Positions 44,775-53,377 are shown, numbered from the stretch's first letter. The stretch is DNA of 64,000 nt from Ruegeria lacuscaerulensis (GCF_013034685.1 NZ_WQGO01000005.1:310001-374000); one strand, 5' to 3'. Program-made: numbers and translations. The notes: generated from the sequence alone by a model not told the origin.

Positions 44775-45641
44775 TCATTCGTCCGTCCCCTTTAACGCTG
44801 CCCACACGCCCACGACAGCACCCAGCCTGCGCGCCTCATGGGTCACGACCGAGACCTTTTCACCATCATGCAGAACGGCCAGCCCGGTGCCTTTGCCGCC
44901 CGAGGGACGCATGACAATCAGCTGCGGATAATCCAAATCTGCGTGGGTATCCTTGTCCCAACCCGCCAGATCACGCGCGAAACTCTGCATCAGGTCCTGA
45001 CTTACATGCACGGAACCGTCGGCAGCACAATCGCCCGCGGTGGACATGAGGGTCCCGTCCTTGGCCAAAGCCAACACGCGACCCAATCCGAACCGGTCAG
45101 ACCCGTCATAGAACAGATCGGCCAAGCTCTGCGTTTCCTCTGCCTTTGGCGCATCTGGCACCAGCGACACCACTGGTTCAGCAGACAATTCAATCGCTTT
45201 GCAGCATTTGGAAATCTCGCTGAACGTGATCCCGACATCATCTGCATCCAGCGTTGTATCAGGCCGTAAGGACACAAGCTCCAGCGGGGCAGGGGCGGTG
45301 GCAATGTCACTGACAAGCTGCGCCAGGCGGTCAGCCAACTCTTCCCGCGAAGCTGTTTCAAAATCAGGGGCAACACCGTCGCTCACGCAGAAAACATCTG
45401 TGACGCGCGAGCTGTTGACCTCAATCGCGAGGCAGTTACCATTGGCTGCCGTAAACTCCAACCTGCGGGGCAAAACGGTTCCGCGAATAGTGCGCAAAAT
45501 CTGATCACGCCGATCCTGAGCCGTTGTACCTGTCAAGGTTACCGCTGGATTCACCCGCGCGACAACGCTGCGCCCGATATTCTCGAGCATATCGAGTATG
45601 TTCGCGTCGATCATGCCGTGACCCCCTCTGGTCCCGCTCAT
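44775..45641 (-). CDS. Unrecognised 288-residue protein of the GTPase operon
   Basis: I do not recognise the family. It has no signal peptide or membrane span. The N-terminal half alternates helices and strands (ILDMLENIGRSVVARVNPAV, LEFTAANGNCLAIEVNSSRV); the C-terminal half (about 185-288) has mixed hydrophobic patterns, including RFGLGRVLALAKDGTLMST and LIVMRPSGGKGTGLAVLHDG, suggesting a second globular domain. The ATG overlaps the Roadblock-like stop (ATGA); an alternative ATG at 45614 has a stronger AGGGGG site. Position between two GTPase pairs suggests a partner or regulator. Confidence 0.65.
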   Translation of the reverse strand: MSGTRGGHGMIDANILDMLENIGRSVVARVNPAVTLTGTTAQDRRDQILRTIRGTVLPRRLEFTAANGNCLAIEVNSSRVTDVFCVSDGVAPDFETASREELADRLAQLVSDIATAPAPLELVSLRPDTTLDADDVGITFSEISKCCKAIELSAEPVVSLVPDAPKAEETQSLADLFYDGSDRFGLGRVLALAKDGTLMSTAGDCAADGSVHVSQDLMQSFARDLAGWDKDTHADLDYPQLIVMRPSGGKGTGLAVLHDGEKVSVVTHEARRLGAVVGVWAALKGTDE

Positions 45642-46039
45642 ACCGCAGCCGCAACCGGCCCGCGGGTTAGGTGTGATTTCGTTAGCGCAAGGCCCAGATT
45701 GGCGCTGCTGCGGCAGATGTAGCAGAGCACATGGTCCGGATAGGCCTTGGTACGCAGGAAGATGTTCAAACGGTCCTTCGAGAACACCGCAATTTCACCA
45801 AATCCAGTCGGTTCATTCGCATCCTCGCCGGCCTCGCGCAGCAGTGCTTCGAACCCCTTTACACCACGCCCCTGGAACAGGTTGGCAACCGCGATCGCGA
45901 GCGTATCCAGATTCTCTGCATCGTTTGGGTCCGGAGTGACCGAGCCCAACAACATCCCCGTCTCCATATCGACATACCCGGCTGCGATGCAGTCGGGTAT
46001 TGTGCTCATGGCGGCATTCAAAGCGGCTTCGATAGGCAT
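45638..46039 (-). CDS. Small Roadblock/LC7-like protein
   Basis: A 133-residue cytoplasmic protein with an alpha-beta pattern resembling Roadblock/LC7 (MglB-like) domains: helix ALNAAMSTIPDCIAAG, strand pair YVDMETGMLLGSV, long central helix, strands GEIAVFSKDRLNIFLR, then a final helix. Roadblock proteins often regulate or scaffold small GTPases. Here it lies between two dynamin-like pairs, so regulation of those GTPases is a reasonable guess. Family assignment is by pattern only. Confidence 0.55.
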   Translation of the reverse strand: MPIEAALNAAMSTIPDCIAAGYVDMETGMLLGSVTPDPNDAENLDTLAIAVANLFQGRGVKGFEALLREAGEDANEPTGFGEIAVFSKDRLNIFLRTKAYPDHVLCYICRSSANLGLALTKSHLTRGPVAAAV

Positions 46040-46069
46040 CTGAACGTCTACTTTCTACCTGCCGGTCGG

Positions 46070-47719
46070 TTACAGAACATGCCACTCGGCCCCGCCGGAT
46101 TTGTTGCTTTTGGCAAGCGAAGACATGTCCTGCTTAGATTTGCGTGCGCTGTGTTCTGCCGCGATCTGGTCAAACTCGACCAGGAAGGACTGGAACATAG
46201 CTTTCAGACCGTCCGCATCCTGAGGCAGGTCCTCGTCCTCGGTAATGTCGCGCCACATCGCGGCCGCACTCAGCGGTGATCCGGCGGGCACATTCAACAG
46301 ATCTTCCAGCTTTTCGGGCTGCGCGTCGCTGTCGGTCCGCTTGGCCCCGGCGAGAGGGACAACCTGAATGTCGATCAGGCTGTTGCTTTCGGGCTCAGGC
46401 TCGAACTCATCCTCGGCACTTTCGGGCTGTTCGGCCATCAACGCGGCAATGGACGAAACGGACCCTTCCGCGCTGATTTCCGGAGCCGAGGTATCCTCAA
46501 CCTCGGGCTGTTCTGGAGTTGAAGCCAGTTTTTCCTCAAGCGCATCGACAAATGTTTCCTCGTCCGAGTCAACTGGAGCTTCGAATGCAGCAACTTCCTG
46601 TTCGAACGCATCAACCTCGGTGTCGTCGCTCTCCGCTCCAGCGGACATTTCTGTCAACGTCACTTCGGGCTCTTCGGCGTCCCGGAAGAAGGATCGCAGG
46701 TCTTCCTCTTGTGCGTCCTCGGGCGAGTTCGTCATCTCCGCACGCATCCGTTCCGCTTCGTCCGCGTCGATCCGAGGCGCGCGATCCGCGTCGTCCTTGC
46801 GAAGTTCCACTCGGGCGGGGCGAACCGGGAAGGATGTCACAACATCCTCAGCATCCGCGACATCAACCGGGTCTACCAGCTTCAGTGGTGCGCGAGCACC
46901 GTTGGCATCGGGGCGCAAAGCGTTCATGTCAGGCGCGCCGGTCAGGCTGTCATCAATCTGGTATCTGGCCAACTGATGGGCCCGGTTGTCCATGATCTGT
47001 TCGGTGATCTCAAGAAAACTGTCCACCATCTTGCCACCGCCACTGCGCGCCCATTGCTCGGCATCGCCGCTTTTGTCACGTGCCATAATCGCATCGCGGG
47101 CCGAGAACAGAATGGAACGGTTGAACAGATGCCCAGCCTCACGGTTGACCCGGCGCAAAACTTTCTGGCGGTCCTTTGCGTCCAAAACATCTGCCCGCGT
47201 GACCAGCAACAGTGAATTGTGCTGCAACCGCTCTGGCAAAGACACCCATGTCGCGCGTTCAGTCTCGCGCCAGGCTTGCGTTGCATGGGTACACCACAAC
47301 ACGCCATTCGCCTGACCCACAGCACGCCGCCAGACATCATCCGAGATCTTCGGATCCGAGATACCGGGGGTGTCGATCAGATCGACAGCTTCCAGAATAT
47401 CCGATTGCAGGAAAATCCGAACGAACTGAGCGTCGTTGACCCCGACCGATTCAAGCTGATCCAACCCGATCGTGTCCCGAGACCCATCCGGTCGTTGGAC
47501 ATAGGCGGACTGCTTACCCCAGCTAAACCACACGGGCGGAAGTTGGGTCGCGGTGACTTGTGTCGGCAAAGCGTCCGAGCGCAGCAGGAAGTTCATCAGC
47601 GTCGATTTGCCTGCGCTGAACTCTCCCATTAGCGCGAAAACGGGTTTGCGCCGGGACCAGTTTTCAATGCGCTCCCAAGCCTTGGTTGAAACGAAGCGGG
47701 TTTGTGAATCTTTTGCCAT
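46070..47719 (-). CDS. Small dynamin-like GTPase with long acidic tail (paralogue A)
   Basis: A 549-residue protein. GTPase core about 20-260: G1 GEFSAGKST (32-40), G3 DTPGISD (116-122), G4 TRAD (174-177), and the WCT-x-x-T-x-AWRE-x-ER block shared with the gene at 41388. Residues about 290-480 are Glu/Asp/Ser-rich and probably disordered, resembling the acidic region of the FHA protein; a helical end (DADGLKAMFQSFLVEFDQIAAEH) follows. It starts 8 nt after its large partner. The tail could bind other complex members or be a kinase target. Confidence 0.82.
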   Translation of the reverse strand: MAKDSQTRFVSTKAWERIENWSRRKPVFALMGEFSAGKSTLMNFLLRSDALPTQVTATQLPPVWFSWGKQSAYVQRPDGSRDTIGLDQLESVGVNDAQFVRIFLQSDILEAVDLIDTPGISDPKISDDVWRRAVGQANGVLWCTHATQAWRETERATWVSLPERLQHNSLLLVTRADVLDAKDRQKVLRRVNREAGHLFNRSILFSARDAIMARDKSGDAEQWARSGGGKMVDSFLEITEQIMDNRAHQLARYQIDDSLTGAPDMNALRPDANGARAPLKLVDPVDVADAEDVVTSFPVRPARVELRKDDADRAPRIDADEAERMRAEMTNSPEDAQEEDLRSFFRDAEEPEVTLTEMSAGAESDDTEVDAFEQEVAAFEAPVDSDEETFVDALEEKLASTPEQPEVEDTSAPEISAEGSVSSIAALMAEQPESAEDEFEPEPESNSLIDIQVVPLAGAKRTDSDAQPEKLEDLLNVPAGSPLSAAAMWRDITEDEDLPQDADGLKAMFQSFLVEFDQIAAEHSARKSKQDMSSLAKSNKSGGAEWHVL

Positions 47720-47727
47720 GTCGCTAC

Positions 47728-49737
47728 TTATGCTGCCTCGTTGCTTAGATCTTTCAGGATGTCGCCCAGGATATCGTCGCGCGATTTCTGCGGGGCCATG
47801 CCCGCCATCAGCGCATTCCGGGATGCGTCGGTCTCGGCGGTGGCCGATATGTTCAGCAATGTCTCTTTCTGCTCGCGCAGGAAGTCAGACAGAACAGCAC
47901 GCACGTTTTCCAACACCGCCGCGATCTGGTTTTCTTCGATATCCTTGGTGATCGAGCTCGCCTCGGATGCGATCAGGCGGGTGTAATCTGCGGCGTAAGC
48001 CTCGAACCCTTTACGGCGTTGCCACCAGCGGCGCCACCACGTGCTTTGCAAATCCAGCGCAATCGTGCGCCCGATGCCCAACGGGGGCGGGACACGCGGC
48101 ACAATTGGTGCTTCGATTGCGAACTCGCCAAGATGATTACCCAGCAGCTTATGATAGAGGGCTTCAACATCCGCCGCAGCAGCACTGTAAAGCGCACCAG
48201 CCTCTTTACGCATCGCGCGAGCAAAGCTGAAATAGGCCGCCTTTTGCAAGGTCCGCAGTCCGGCGGGATCGTATTGCCAAGTGCCTTCTTCGCCATTCTC
48301 TTCCAGATGCGCAATCAAGGAATCCGTCGCGCGTTTGACAAAGTTCTTTTCGGCCGAGTTCAGACGCTCCAGCACTTTTTCCCGCAGGGATGTGGTCAGC
48401 ACAGCGGCCTTTTTGTCATATTCCGCAATAACGGTCGCAATGGCCTGGTCAGGAGAGACACCGTCGAGGTCACGCACCACACCATCACCATCTGACAGTT
48501 TCTTGGCTACGGCAGTTGCGCGGATTTGGCTGGCAATGTTGCGCGCTTTGTGGCGCACACGGTCCAACAGGCGGGTGCCTGCGCCTTCGGCGATCCGTTC
48601 GTTCATCGCCAACAGCAGATCGGGCAGGCCTGAAAGCGCCCAGATCTTGTCCAGCGAGGGGGCCTGATCGCCAAACCCTGCAGCCAAATAGAAGGTGTTC
48701 AGTGCCTGCCGCGATTCCTCGTTCATAATGTCAGGATTACCGGTCAGTGCGGCCTCGGCCCAAAGTGCGCTGCCAAACACGACGCTGGTATTGCCATCGA
48801 TATTGTTCTGTTTCAGCGTGTCCTGAATACGGTCGCGGATTTCGGGCACCTGATTGACCGGATCGGCCAGTTCATCAATTCGGTTCACGAACAGGATGAT
48901 TTGGCGGTTCTCGAACTGCGCGATTATGCGCATCAGTGCCATATCCATCGTGGTCAGCGCCTGACTTGCCGCCAGTACGACCACGCAAACCTCGGACCCG
49001 CGCAGACTGCGCAAGGTGATTTGCTCCCGCACCATGAAGGTATCGTTGACGCCGGGCGTGTCACACAGTTTGAGCGAAATCGGGTATTGCGGGATGTCCA
49101 TGAACAGTTCCGCAGACTTCGTCACATCGGCAAATCGCCCAGTCTTTGGATTGATATCCGGGTCATCCTCATCCCCGAGGCAAACATAGCGCTGGATCAG
49201 TTCTTCGTCGAAATAATCGTATTGGTGGCTCTGGCCCAGGATCAGGTCGAAATGCTTGCCCAGACGATCTTCCGACTTGGCCTTCATCTCACCAATCTGA
49301 CGGCGGATATCATCCATCTCGTCATCGGCCCCGGCGCGATTGGCCAATTCGCCCAGCCGGCCACCGCCGACCATCAGGTTGTCCCATTCTTCCTGTTCAA
49401 AGAAAGTAAACTTGGCCTTTTTGTCATCCTCGGTCCGGGTGTTGATGTTCAGCGTTGTCACCACCGAGGTCCACGGGTTCACATCCGACGGCAACAGGGC
49501 AGGGCGCCCGGCCAGGATATTCACGATCGACGATTTCCCTGCCTTGACCTGCCCAACAAGCGTGACACTCGCAGTGAAGTTCTCCATCCGCGTTTTCAGC
49601 GTCGCAAGACGCGCCGAGGAGCGCGCATCCGCCACCTCTGTCAGCTGGTCGATCTGCGTGGTCAAAGCCGTCATGGCCGAGGTCATCGGCGTCAGAGCTT
49701 CGTTGCCAACGGACAAAAGGTGATCGTTACGCGCCAT
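47728..49737 (-). CDS. Large dynamin-like GTPase (paralogue A)
   Basis: A 669-residue dynamin-family GTPase: G1 GQVKAGKSS (62-70), LPSDVNPWT (82-90), G3 DTPGVND (226-232), G4 NRID (285-288), then long helical regions. The segment WWRRWWQRRK (567-576) is an obvious candidate membrane-inserting tip, matching in position the Trp/Arg stretch of paralogue B. A GGAGG precedes the ATG. It forms a two-gene unit with the small GTPase that follows. Function is likely membrane remodelling or tethering; the target membrane is unknown. Confidence 0.88.
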   Translation of the reverse strand: MARNDHLLSVGNEALTPMTSAMTALTTQIDQLTEVADARSSARLATLKTRMENFTASVTLVGQVKAGKSSIVNILAGRPALLPSDVNPWTSVVTTLNINTRTEDDKKAKFTFFEQEEWDNLMVGGGRLGELANRAGADDEMDDIRRQIGEMKAKSEDRLGKHFDLILGQSHQYDYFDEELIQRYVCLGDEDDPDINPKTGRFADVTKSAELFMDIPQYPISLKLCDTPGVNDTFMVREQITLRSLRGSEVCVVVLAASQALTTMDMALMRIIAQFENRQIILFVNRIDELADPVNQVPEIRDRIQDTLKQNNIDGNTSVVFGSALWAEAALTGNPDIMNEESRQALNTFYLAAGFGDQAPSLDKIWALSGLPDLLLAMNERIAEGAGTRLLDRVRHKARNIASQIRATAVAKKLSDGDGVVRDLDGVSPDQAIATVIAEYDKKAAVLTTSLREKVLERLNSAEKNFVKRATDSLIAHLEENGEEGTWQYDPAGLRTLQKAAYFSFARAMRKEAGALYSAAAADVEALYHKLLGNHLGEFAIEAPIVPRVPPPLGIGRTIALDLQSTWWRRWWQRRKGFEAYAADYTRLIASEASSITKDIEENQIAAVLENVRAVLSDFLREQKETLLNISATAETDASRNALMAGMAPQKSRDDILGDILKDLSNEAA

Positions 49738-49739
49738 GG

Positions 49740-50156
49740 TTAACCTCCGGTTCCTGTAGCGGCGATGGGATGGTCTATCTGGTCGTGCTGCACGCTGGTC
49801 AGCGTGTCGATCCGCGCGATCAGGTTCAGTGCATTGCCCAGAATCGCAGCCTCTGCCGAGGGCGAAATCTTTTCATAAGCCCCGGAATCGGCCAGCACTT
49901 CGATCGAGCTGAAACTGTCACTGTTTTCCAGACAGGCCAGACGACGGCCCGTGGGGAAACCTGCGGCTTTGGTTTCGGGCAGCGGCATGCGGGAATTGGC
50001 CAACAGATAATGGCCCCCCGAATGTGTGCGCAACGAAATGCCAAAACCCGTATTAGGATGATCCCGGTTCAGGGATTTCAGTTCGCCCAGAAAACTTTCC
50101 CGTGCAAGGCCAACGGCATCTTGCTCGGTCACAGCTGAATTCATCATGTTGGTCAC
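49740..50156 (-). CDS. Unrecognised small protein heading the GTPase operon
   Basis: About 138 residues, cytoplasmic, family not recognised. Begins VTNMMNSAVTEQDAV, then GFGISLRTHSGGHYLLANSR and a C-terminal helix (AEAAILGNALNLIARIDTLTS). The GTG at 50156 is chosen because AGGG lies 8 nt upstream; ATG at 50147 or 50144, or TTG at 50213, are alternatives. The next gene's ribosome site overlaps its stop. First gene of the dynamin operon. It could be an adaptor; nothing in it shows an enzyme. Confidence 0.6.
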   Translation of the reverse strand: MTNMMNSAVTEQDAVGLARESFLGELKSLNRDHPNTGFGISLRTHSGGHYLLANSRMPLPETKAAGFPTGRRLACLENSDSFSSIEVLADSGAYEKISPSAEAAILGNALNLIARIDTLTSVQHDQIDHPIAATGTGG

Positions 50157-50539
50157 GTTTTCGACCCTTTTTCTGGAGTTGAGCAAAAGCTCTTCAACAA
50201 CGCCCGGAGGCAAAAAGACTCATCTGGTCCCAGCGCCCATCAACCATCTGCAAGGGGGTCTTAATTTGACGCGAATAAGATTTTTTGGCGTTTGAAATGT
50301 GGCGCAAATATGTTTCTTGTTTATATACAATATCTTAGCGATAATTTTTGTGCGGCCGCAGGCGACAATAATGCACTCAACCACCAAGCTGTCCGCGCGA
50401 GCAAGCGGCGAACGCTGCCGGCCCGTGATTACGACGTGATCCGACCAGCCGAATTTATTGACCTGAGTCGAAATTTCCCTCTCGCACTTGGGTTCAAGCT
50501 TTGCTATTTGGCCCTCAGTCTGGCACGAGATGCCACGAT
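50157..50539. other. Intergenic region upstream of the GTPase operon and tRNA-Leu
   Basis: About 380 nt with no supported gene. An AT-rich core (about 50310-50350, including TATATA) is the likely place for the leftward promoter of the GTPase operon, but I cannot fix a -35/-10 pair. The right part should contain the tRNA promoter. Confidence 0.4.
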
Positions 50540-50624
50540 GCGGGTGTGGCGAAATTGGTAGACGCACCAGATTTAGGTTCTGGCGCCGCAAGGCGTGGGG
50601 GTTCAAGTCCCTCCACCCGCACCA
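50540..50624 (+). tRNA. tRNA-Leu (anticodon UAG)
   Basis: 85 nt with CCA encoded. Acceptor arms GCGGGTG (50540-50546) and CACCCGC (50614-50620) pair fully, with discriminator A. The anticodon stem CCAGA/TCTGG encloses loop TTTAGGT with anticodon TAG at 50574-50576, reading CUA and probably other CUN codons. A long variable arm and the GGTTCAAGTCC T-arm confirm a class II leucine tRNA. Confidence 0.95.
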
Positions 50625-50840
50625 TATTGAAATTTAATGACAATTCACCAATATCTGCTGATTGGTGGCAAGGTATCGCTTTAGAGTTTCCCAGTTAGTT
50701 GTACAGTTTCACATTTCGTTTTTGTTCTGTTCCGAGAATCTAGCCGTGCCGGTCCTGCTCCAGTTTTGACGATCGTTTTTGGTTCGCTTGACTGCGGTAC
50801 TTCCTGACCGTTTCGAGGGTCTTGTGACCGATTGAAGTTC

Positions 50841-51164
50841 ATGAAATCTGCCTTGCGCCACGACTTAAAGCAAAAGAAACTCGCGTCCATGACCTCAAAT
50901 AAACCCCGCCCATTTATGGATATTGCAGAGCGCCTTAAATGGCACCGCGAAACTATCGTCGGCAAAATCCAACAGGATTACGCCGAAAGCATCGGCGTAA
51001 AACGTAGCGCTTACTCTCTATGGGAGGCCGGAACTCAGCGGCTCTCGCTGGATGGGGCCTTGGCCATTCGGAAGAAATACGACTTGTCTCTGGACTTCTT
51101 GTATGAGGGCAACGACGCCGCGTTGCCTATGACCTTGCGCAACGCTTGGCGTGATAAGCCCTGA
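50841..51164 (+). CDS. Small XRE-type helix-turn-helix protein
   Basis: 107 residues from ATG 50841 (ATG 50889 and TTG 50832 also possible). Residues about 25-85 form an XRE/Cro-like domain: IAERLKWHRETI, QQDYAESIGVKRSAYSLWEAG, then LDGALAIRKKYDLSLDFLYEG. Start sites have weak ribosome signals. It stands alone 216 nt after tRNA-Leu. Such single regulators next to a tRNA can be remnants of integrated elements, but no integrase or duplicated tRNA end is seen. Targets unknown. Confidence 0.7.
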   Translation: MKSALRHDLKQKKLASMTSNKPRPFMDIAERLKWHRETIVGKIQQDYAESIGVKRSAYSLWEAGTQRLSLDGALAIRKKYDLSLDFLYEGNDAALPMTLRNAWRDKP

Positions 51165-51288
51165 GTTAAGTCATTCAGAAAGTCGATAGTAAATCCGGTG
51201 GCAGAGTGAGAAAGTGGGGGAGTAGAGTTTCCTGGTTTCTAACTTTGTTCCCGCAATGTTTTGGGAAACAGTGACAATTTCAGCTCGC

Positions 51289-51630
51289 TCAAAGGATTTC
51301 GAGCCGGCCTTTCATATGCGGATGAAACTCGCAAAAATAGGACTGTTCCATCCCTTCCGTGACCTGAATTTCACTGTTTGCGTCTTTCACAAGCTCAAAT
51401 GTGTCCCAACTGCGATCAACTGCGGTCGCTGTATGAGGCGCGATATCCAGATTGACCCATTTGATCCTATCCCCCGGACGAACCTGTATTTGATCGGGCT
51501 CGAACTTGAAGCGACGGATTTGGATTTCATGCGTCTTTGGGGCATTCTCTGCACTTCCCCGCGATACCAAAGAGGCTGCCGAAGCAGCCGCTCCGATCAC
51601 GACGAATCGACGTGACACAGGTTTGGACAT
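51289..51630 (-). CDS. Exported cupredoxin-like copper protein
   Basis: 113 residues with a twin-arginine-like signal (SRRFVVIGAAASAASLV). The mature part is a plastocyanin/amicyanin-type fold: FKFEPDQIQVRPGDRIKWVNLDIAPHTATA supplies the first copper His, and YFCEFHPHMKG supplies Cys, His and Met. A type 1 copper electron-transfer or copper-binding role in the periplasm is likely. The start overlaps the stop of the DUF4142 gene, so they are co-transcribed. Confidence 0.85.
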   Translation of the reverse strand: MSKPVSRRFVVIGAAASAASLVSRGSAENAPKTHEIQIRRFKFEPDQIQVRPGDRIKWVNLDIAPHTATAVDRSWDTFELVKDANSEIQVTEGMEQSYFCEFHPHMKGRLEIL

Positions 51631-52151
51631 CAGTTCAGAGACTCGACCATCATTTCCGCATGACCTTCATGCGCCTTGAAAATCTCAAGGCCCTGCTCGA
51701 ACAGCGCCTTAACCTCGGCATTGTCGATGTTGGGGATCATGGTGTTCTCAACCAGCTCGTTGACGGCCTGATGATACGCCAGTTCATTGGCCGCATAGGC
51801 CTTGTCGAACTCGGCACCACGCAGCTGCGAAAGATTGTTGATGATCTCTTCCGCGTTGGAATTCAATGTCTGGCTGAATGCATTGTCCTGCGCCGATGCA
51901 CCCAACTTGTCCAGCAGTCCCAGCGCCGCTGCGTTAACGGCGGTATGATCCCGGATCATCGTATTGGCAAACTCGTGGATGTCGGGATTTTCCGACAGCG
52001 CCAAGGCCAGATGCGCATAGCGAATGTCAATGTTGTCAGCAGTATAGGCGATATGCGCGTATTCCAGATCGCTCATATCAGCAACGTCCTGCGCCGAAGC
52101 AGCGGTTGCGACAGCCAGCGAAATGGCGAAAGTGGCGAGGAATCTTTTCAT
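51630..52151 (-). CDS. Secreted DUF4142-family protein
   Basis: 173 residues from ATG 52151 (GGAG 8 nt upstream); signal peptide MKRFLATFAISLAVATAASA. The mature protein is all-helical with several His, as in DUF4142/ferritin-like exported proteins (DIRYAHLALALSENPDIHEFANTMIRDHTAVN). Biochemical function of the family is not established. It is followed by a cupredoxin gene, which hints at a metal- or oxidative-stress-related periplasmic role. Confidence 0.8.
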   Translation of the reverse strand: MKRFLATFAISLAVATAASAQDVADMSDLEYAHIAYTADNIDIRYAHLALALSENPDIHEFANTMIRDHTAVNAAALGLLDKLGASAQDNAFSQTLNSNAEEIINNLSQLRGAEFDKAYAANELAYHQAVNELVENTMIPNIDNAEVKALFEQGLEIFKAHEGHAEMMVESLN

Positions 52152-52324
52152 GACGGATCTCCGTTGGATTGGACTGATGCGCCCAGTATCCCCAACGATG
52201 ATCAAGACCACATACTCAGCCGTTCAAAATCCAGCACAGATCGTTCAGATTTCGGAACGCGCGCGCAAATGTGAACCAGGATTGGCAAGTCAGACCGTCC
52301 AAACCCACAGAAAAGGGACTAAAA

Positions 52325-52360
52325 CGCGCGGCGCTGTTTGGGATCAGGCAGCGCCGCGCG
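52325..52360 (-). terminator. Terminator of the serine-cycle operon
   Basis: A perfect 12-bp stem (CGCGCGGCGCTG 52325-52336 with CAGCGCCGCGCG 52349-52360), 12-nt loop, followed on the minus strand by TTTTAG. It lies 12 nt past the mcl stop. Confidence 0.8.
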
Positions 52361-52371
52361 AGGCAAGCAGA

Positions 52372-53349
52372 TCAAGCGGCTGCAATCTGCTTTGCTTTTT
52401 CGACCATGACTTCGGCCTGCCGGATCGACGCATAGTCAATCAGGCGACCATCCAGCGATACGGCCCCTTTGCCGGCAGTCTCGGCCTCGGCCATGGCGAC
52501 CAGAATGCGCTGTGCTTTGGTGACTTCAGCATCGCTGGGCGACATGACTTCGTTGGCCAGCGCGATCTGGCTGGGGTGGATGGCCCATTTACCCTCGCAG
52601 CCCAGAACAGCTGCGCGTTTGGCAGCCGCCTTATAGCCTTCGGGGTCCTGGAAATCGCCGAACGGGCCGTCAATCGGGCGCAGGCCGTTGGCGCGCGCGG
52701 CCACGACCATACGCGCCAGCGCATAGTGCCACATGTCGCCCCAATGGGTTGCGCGGGATGCGTCACCATCGGGATCGGTCAGTACGGAATAGTCCGGGTT
52801 CACGCCACCAATGATCGTGGTACGCGCTCGGGTCGAGGCCGCATAGTCAGCCACACCGAAATGAAGGCTTTCGTTGCGTTTCGAGGCGGCCGCGATCTCG
52901 CTGACGTTCTGCATGCCCAACGCGGTCTCGATAATGTGCTCGAACCCGATGCGTTTTTTGTACCCCATCGCGTCTTCGACCTGAGTGACCATCATGTCGA
53001 CCGCATAGACATCGGCAGCAGTGCCCACTTTAGGGATCATGATCAGGTCCAGCCGTTCACCCGCCTGTTCGACCACATCGACCACGTCGCGGTACATATA
53101 GTGGGTATCCAGACCATTGATCCGCACGGACATGGTCTTGTTGCCCCAGTCGATGTCATTCAAAGCCTGAATGATGTTCTTGCGGGCCTGTTCTTTTTCG
53201 TCGGGCGCAACCGCATCTTCCAGATCAAGGAAGATCACGTCGACATCCGACTGGGCTGCTTTTTCGAACATACCGGGCTGGCTGCCCGGTACGGCGAGTT
53301 CGCTGCGGTTCAGGCGCGCGGGGGCTTGTTCGATGGCATAAAAGCTCAT
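52372..53349 (-). CDS. mcl: L-malyl-CoA lyase
   Basis: A 325-residue HpcH/HpaI/CitE-type lyase that splits malyl-CoA into glyoxylate and acetyl-CoA, the last step of the serine cycle. Seen: LAVPGSQPGMFEKAA, metal-binding DLEDAVAPDEK, the RING segment (SVRINGLDTHYMYRD), and the C-terminal GKWAIHPSQIALANEVMSP. Last gene of a run that also encodes malate-CoA ligase, hydroxypyruvate reductase and a glyoxylate transaminase, which sets the pathway. Beta-methylmalyl-CoA activity, as in some Rhodobacterales, is also possible. Confidence 0.9.
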   Translation of the reverse strand: MSFYAIEQAPARLNRSELAVPGSQPGMFEKAAQSDVDVIFLDLEDAVAPDEKEQARKNIIQALNDIDWGNKTMSVRINGLDTHYMYRDVVDVVEQAGERLDLIMIPKVGTAADVYAVDMMVTQVEDAMGYKKRIGFEHIIETALGMQNVSEIAAASKRNESLHFGVADYAASTRARTTIIGGVNPDYSVLTDPDGDASRATHWGDMWHYALARMVVAARANGLRPIDGPFGDFQDPEGYKAAAKRAAVLGCEGKWAIHPSQIALANEVMSPSDAEVTKAQRILVAMAEAETAGKGAVSLDGRLIDYASIRQAEVMVEKAKQIAAA

Positions 53350-53377
53350 GAGTTTGAGTCCTTTGAAGAAGGGTGCG

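Noticed and set aside
50540..50624. Attachment site of an integrative element at tRNA-Leu
   Set aside because: I found no second copy of the tRNA 3' end and no integrase in the window.
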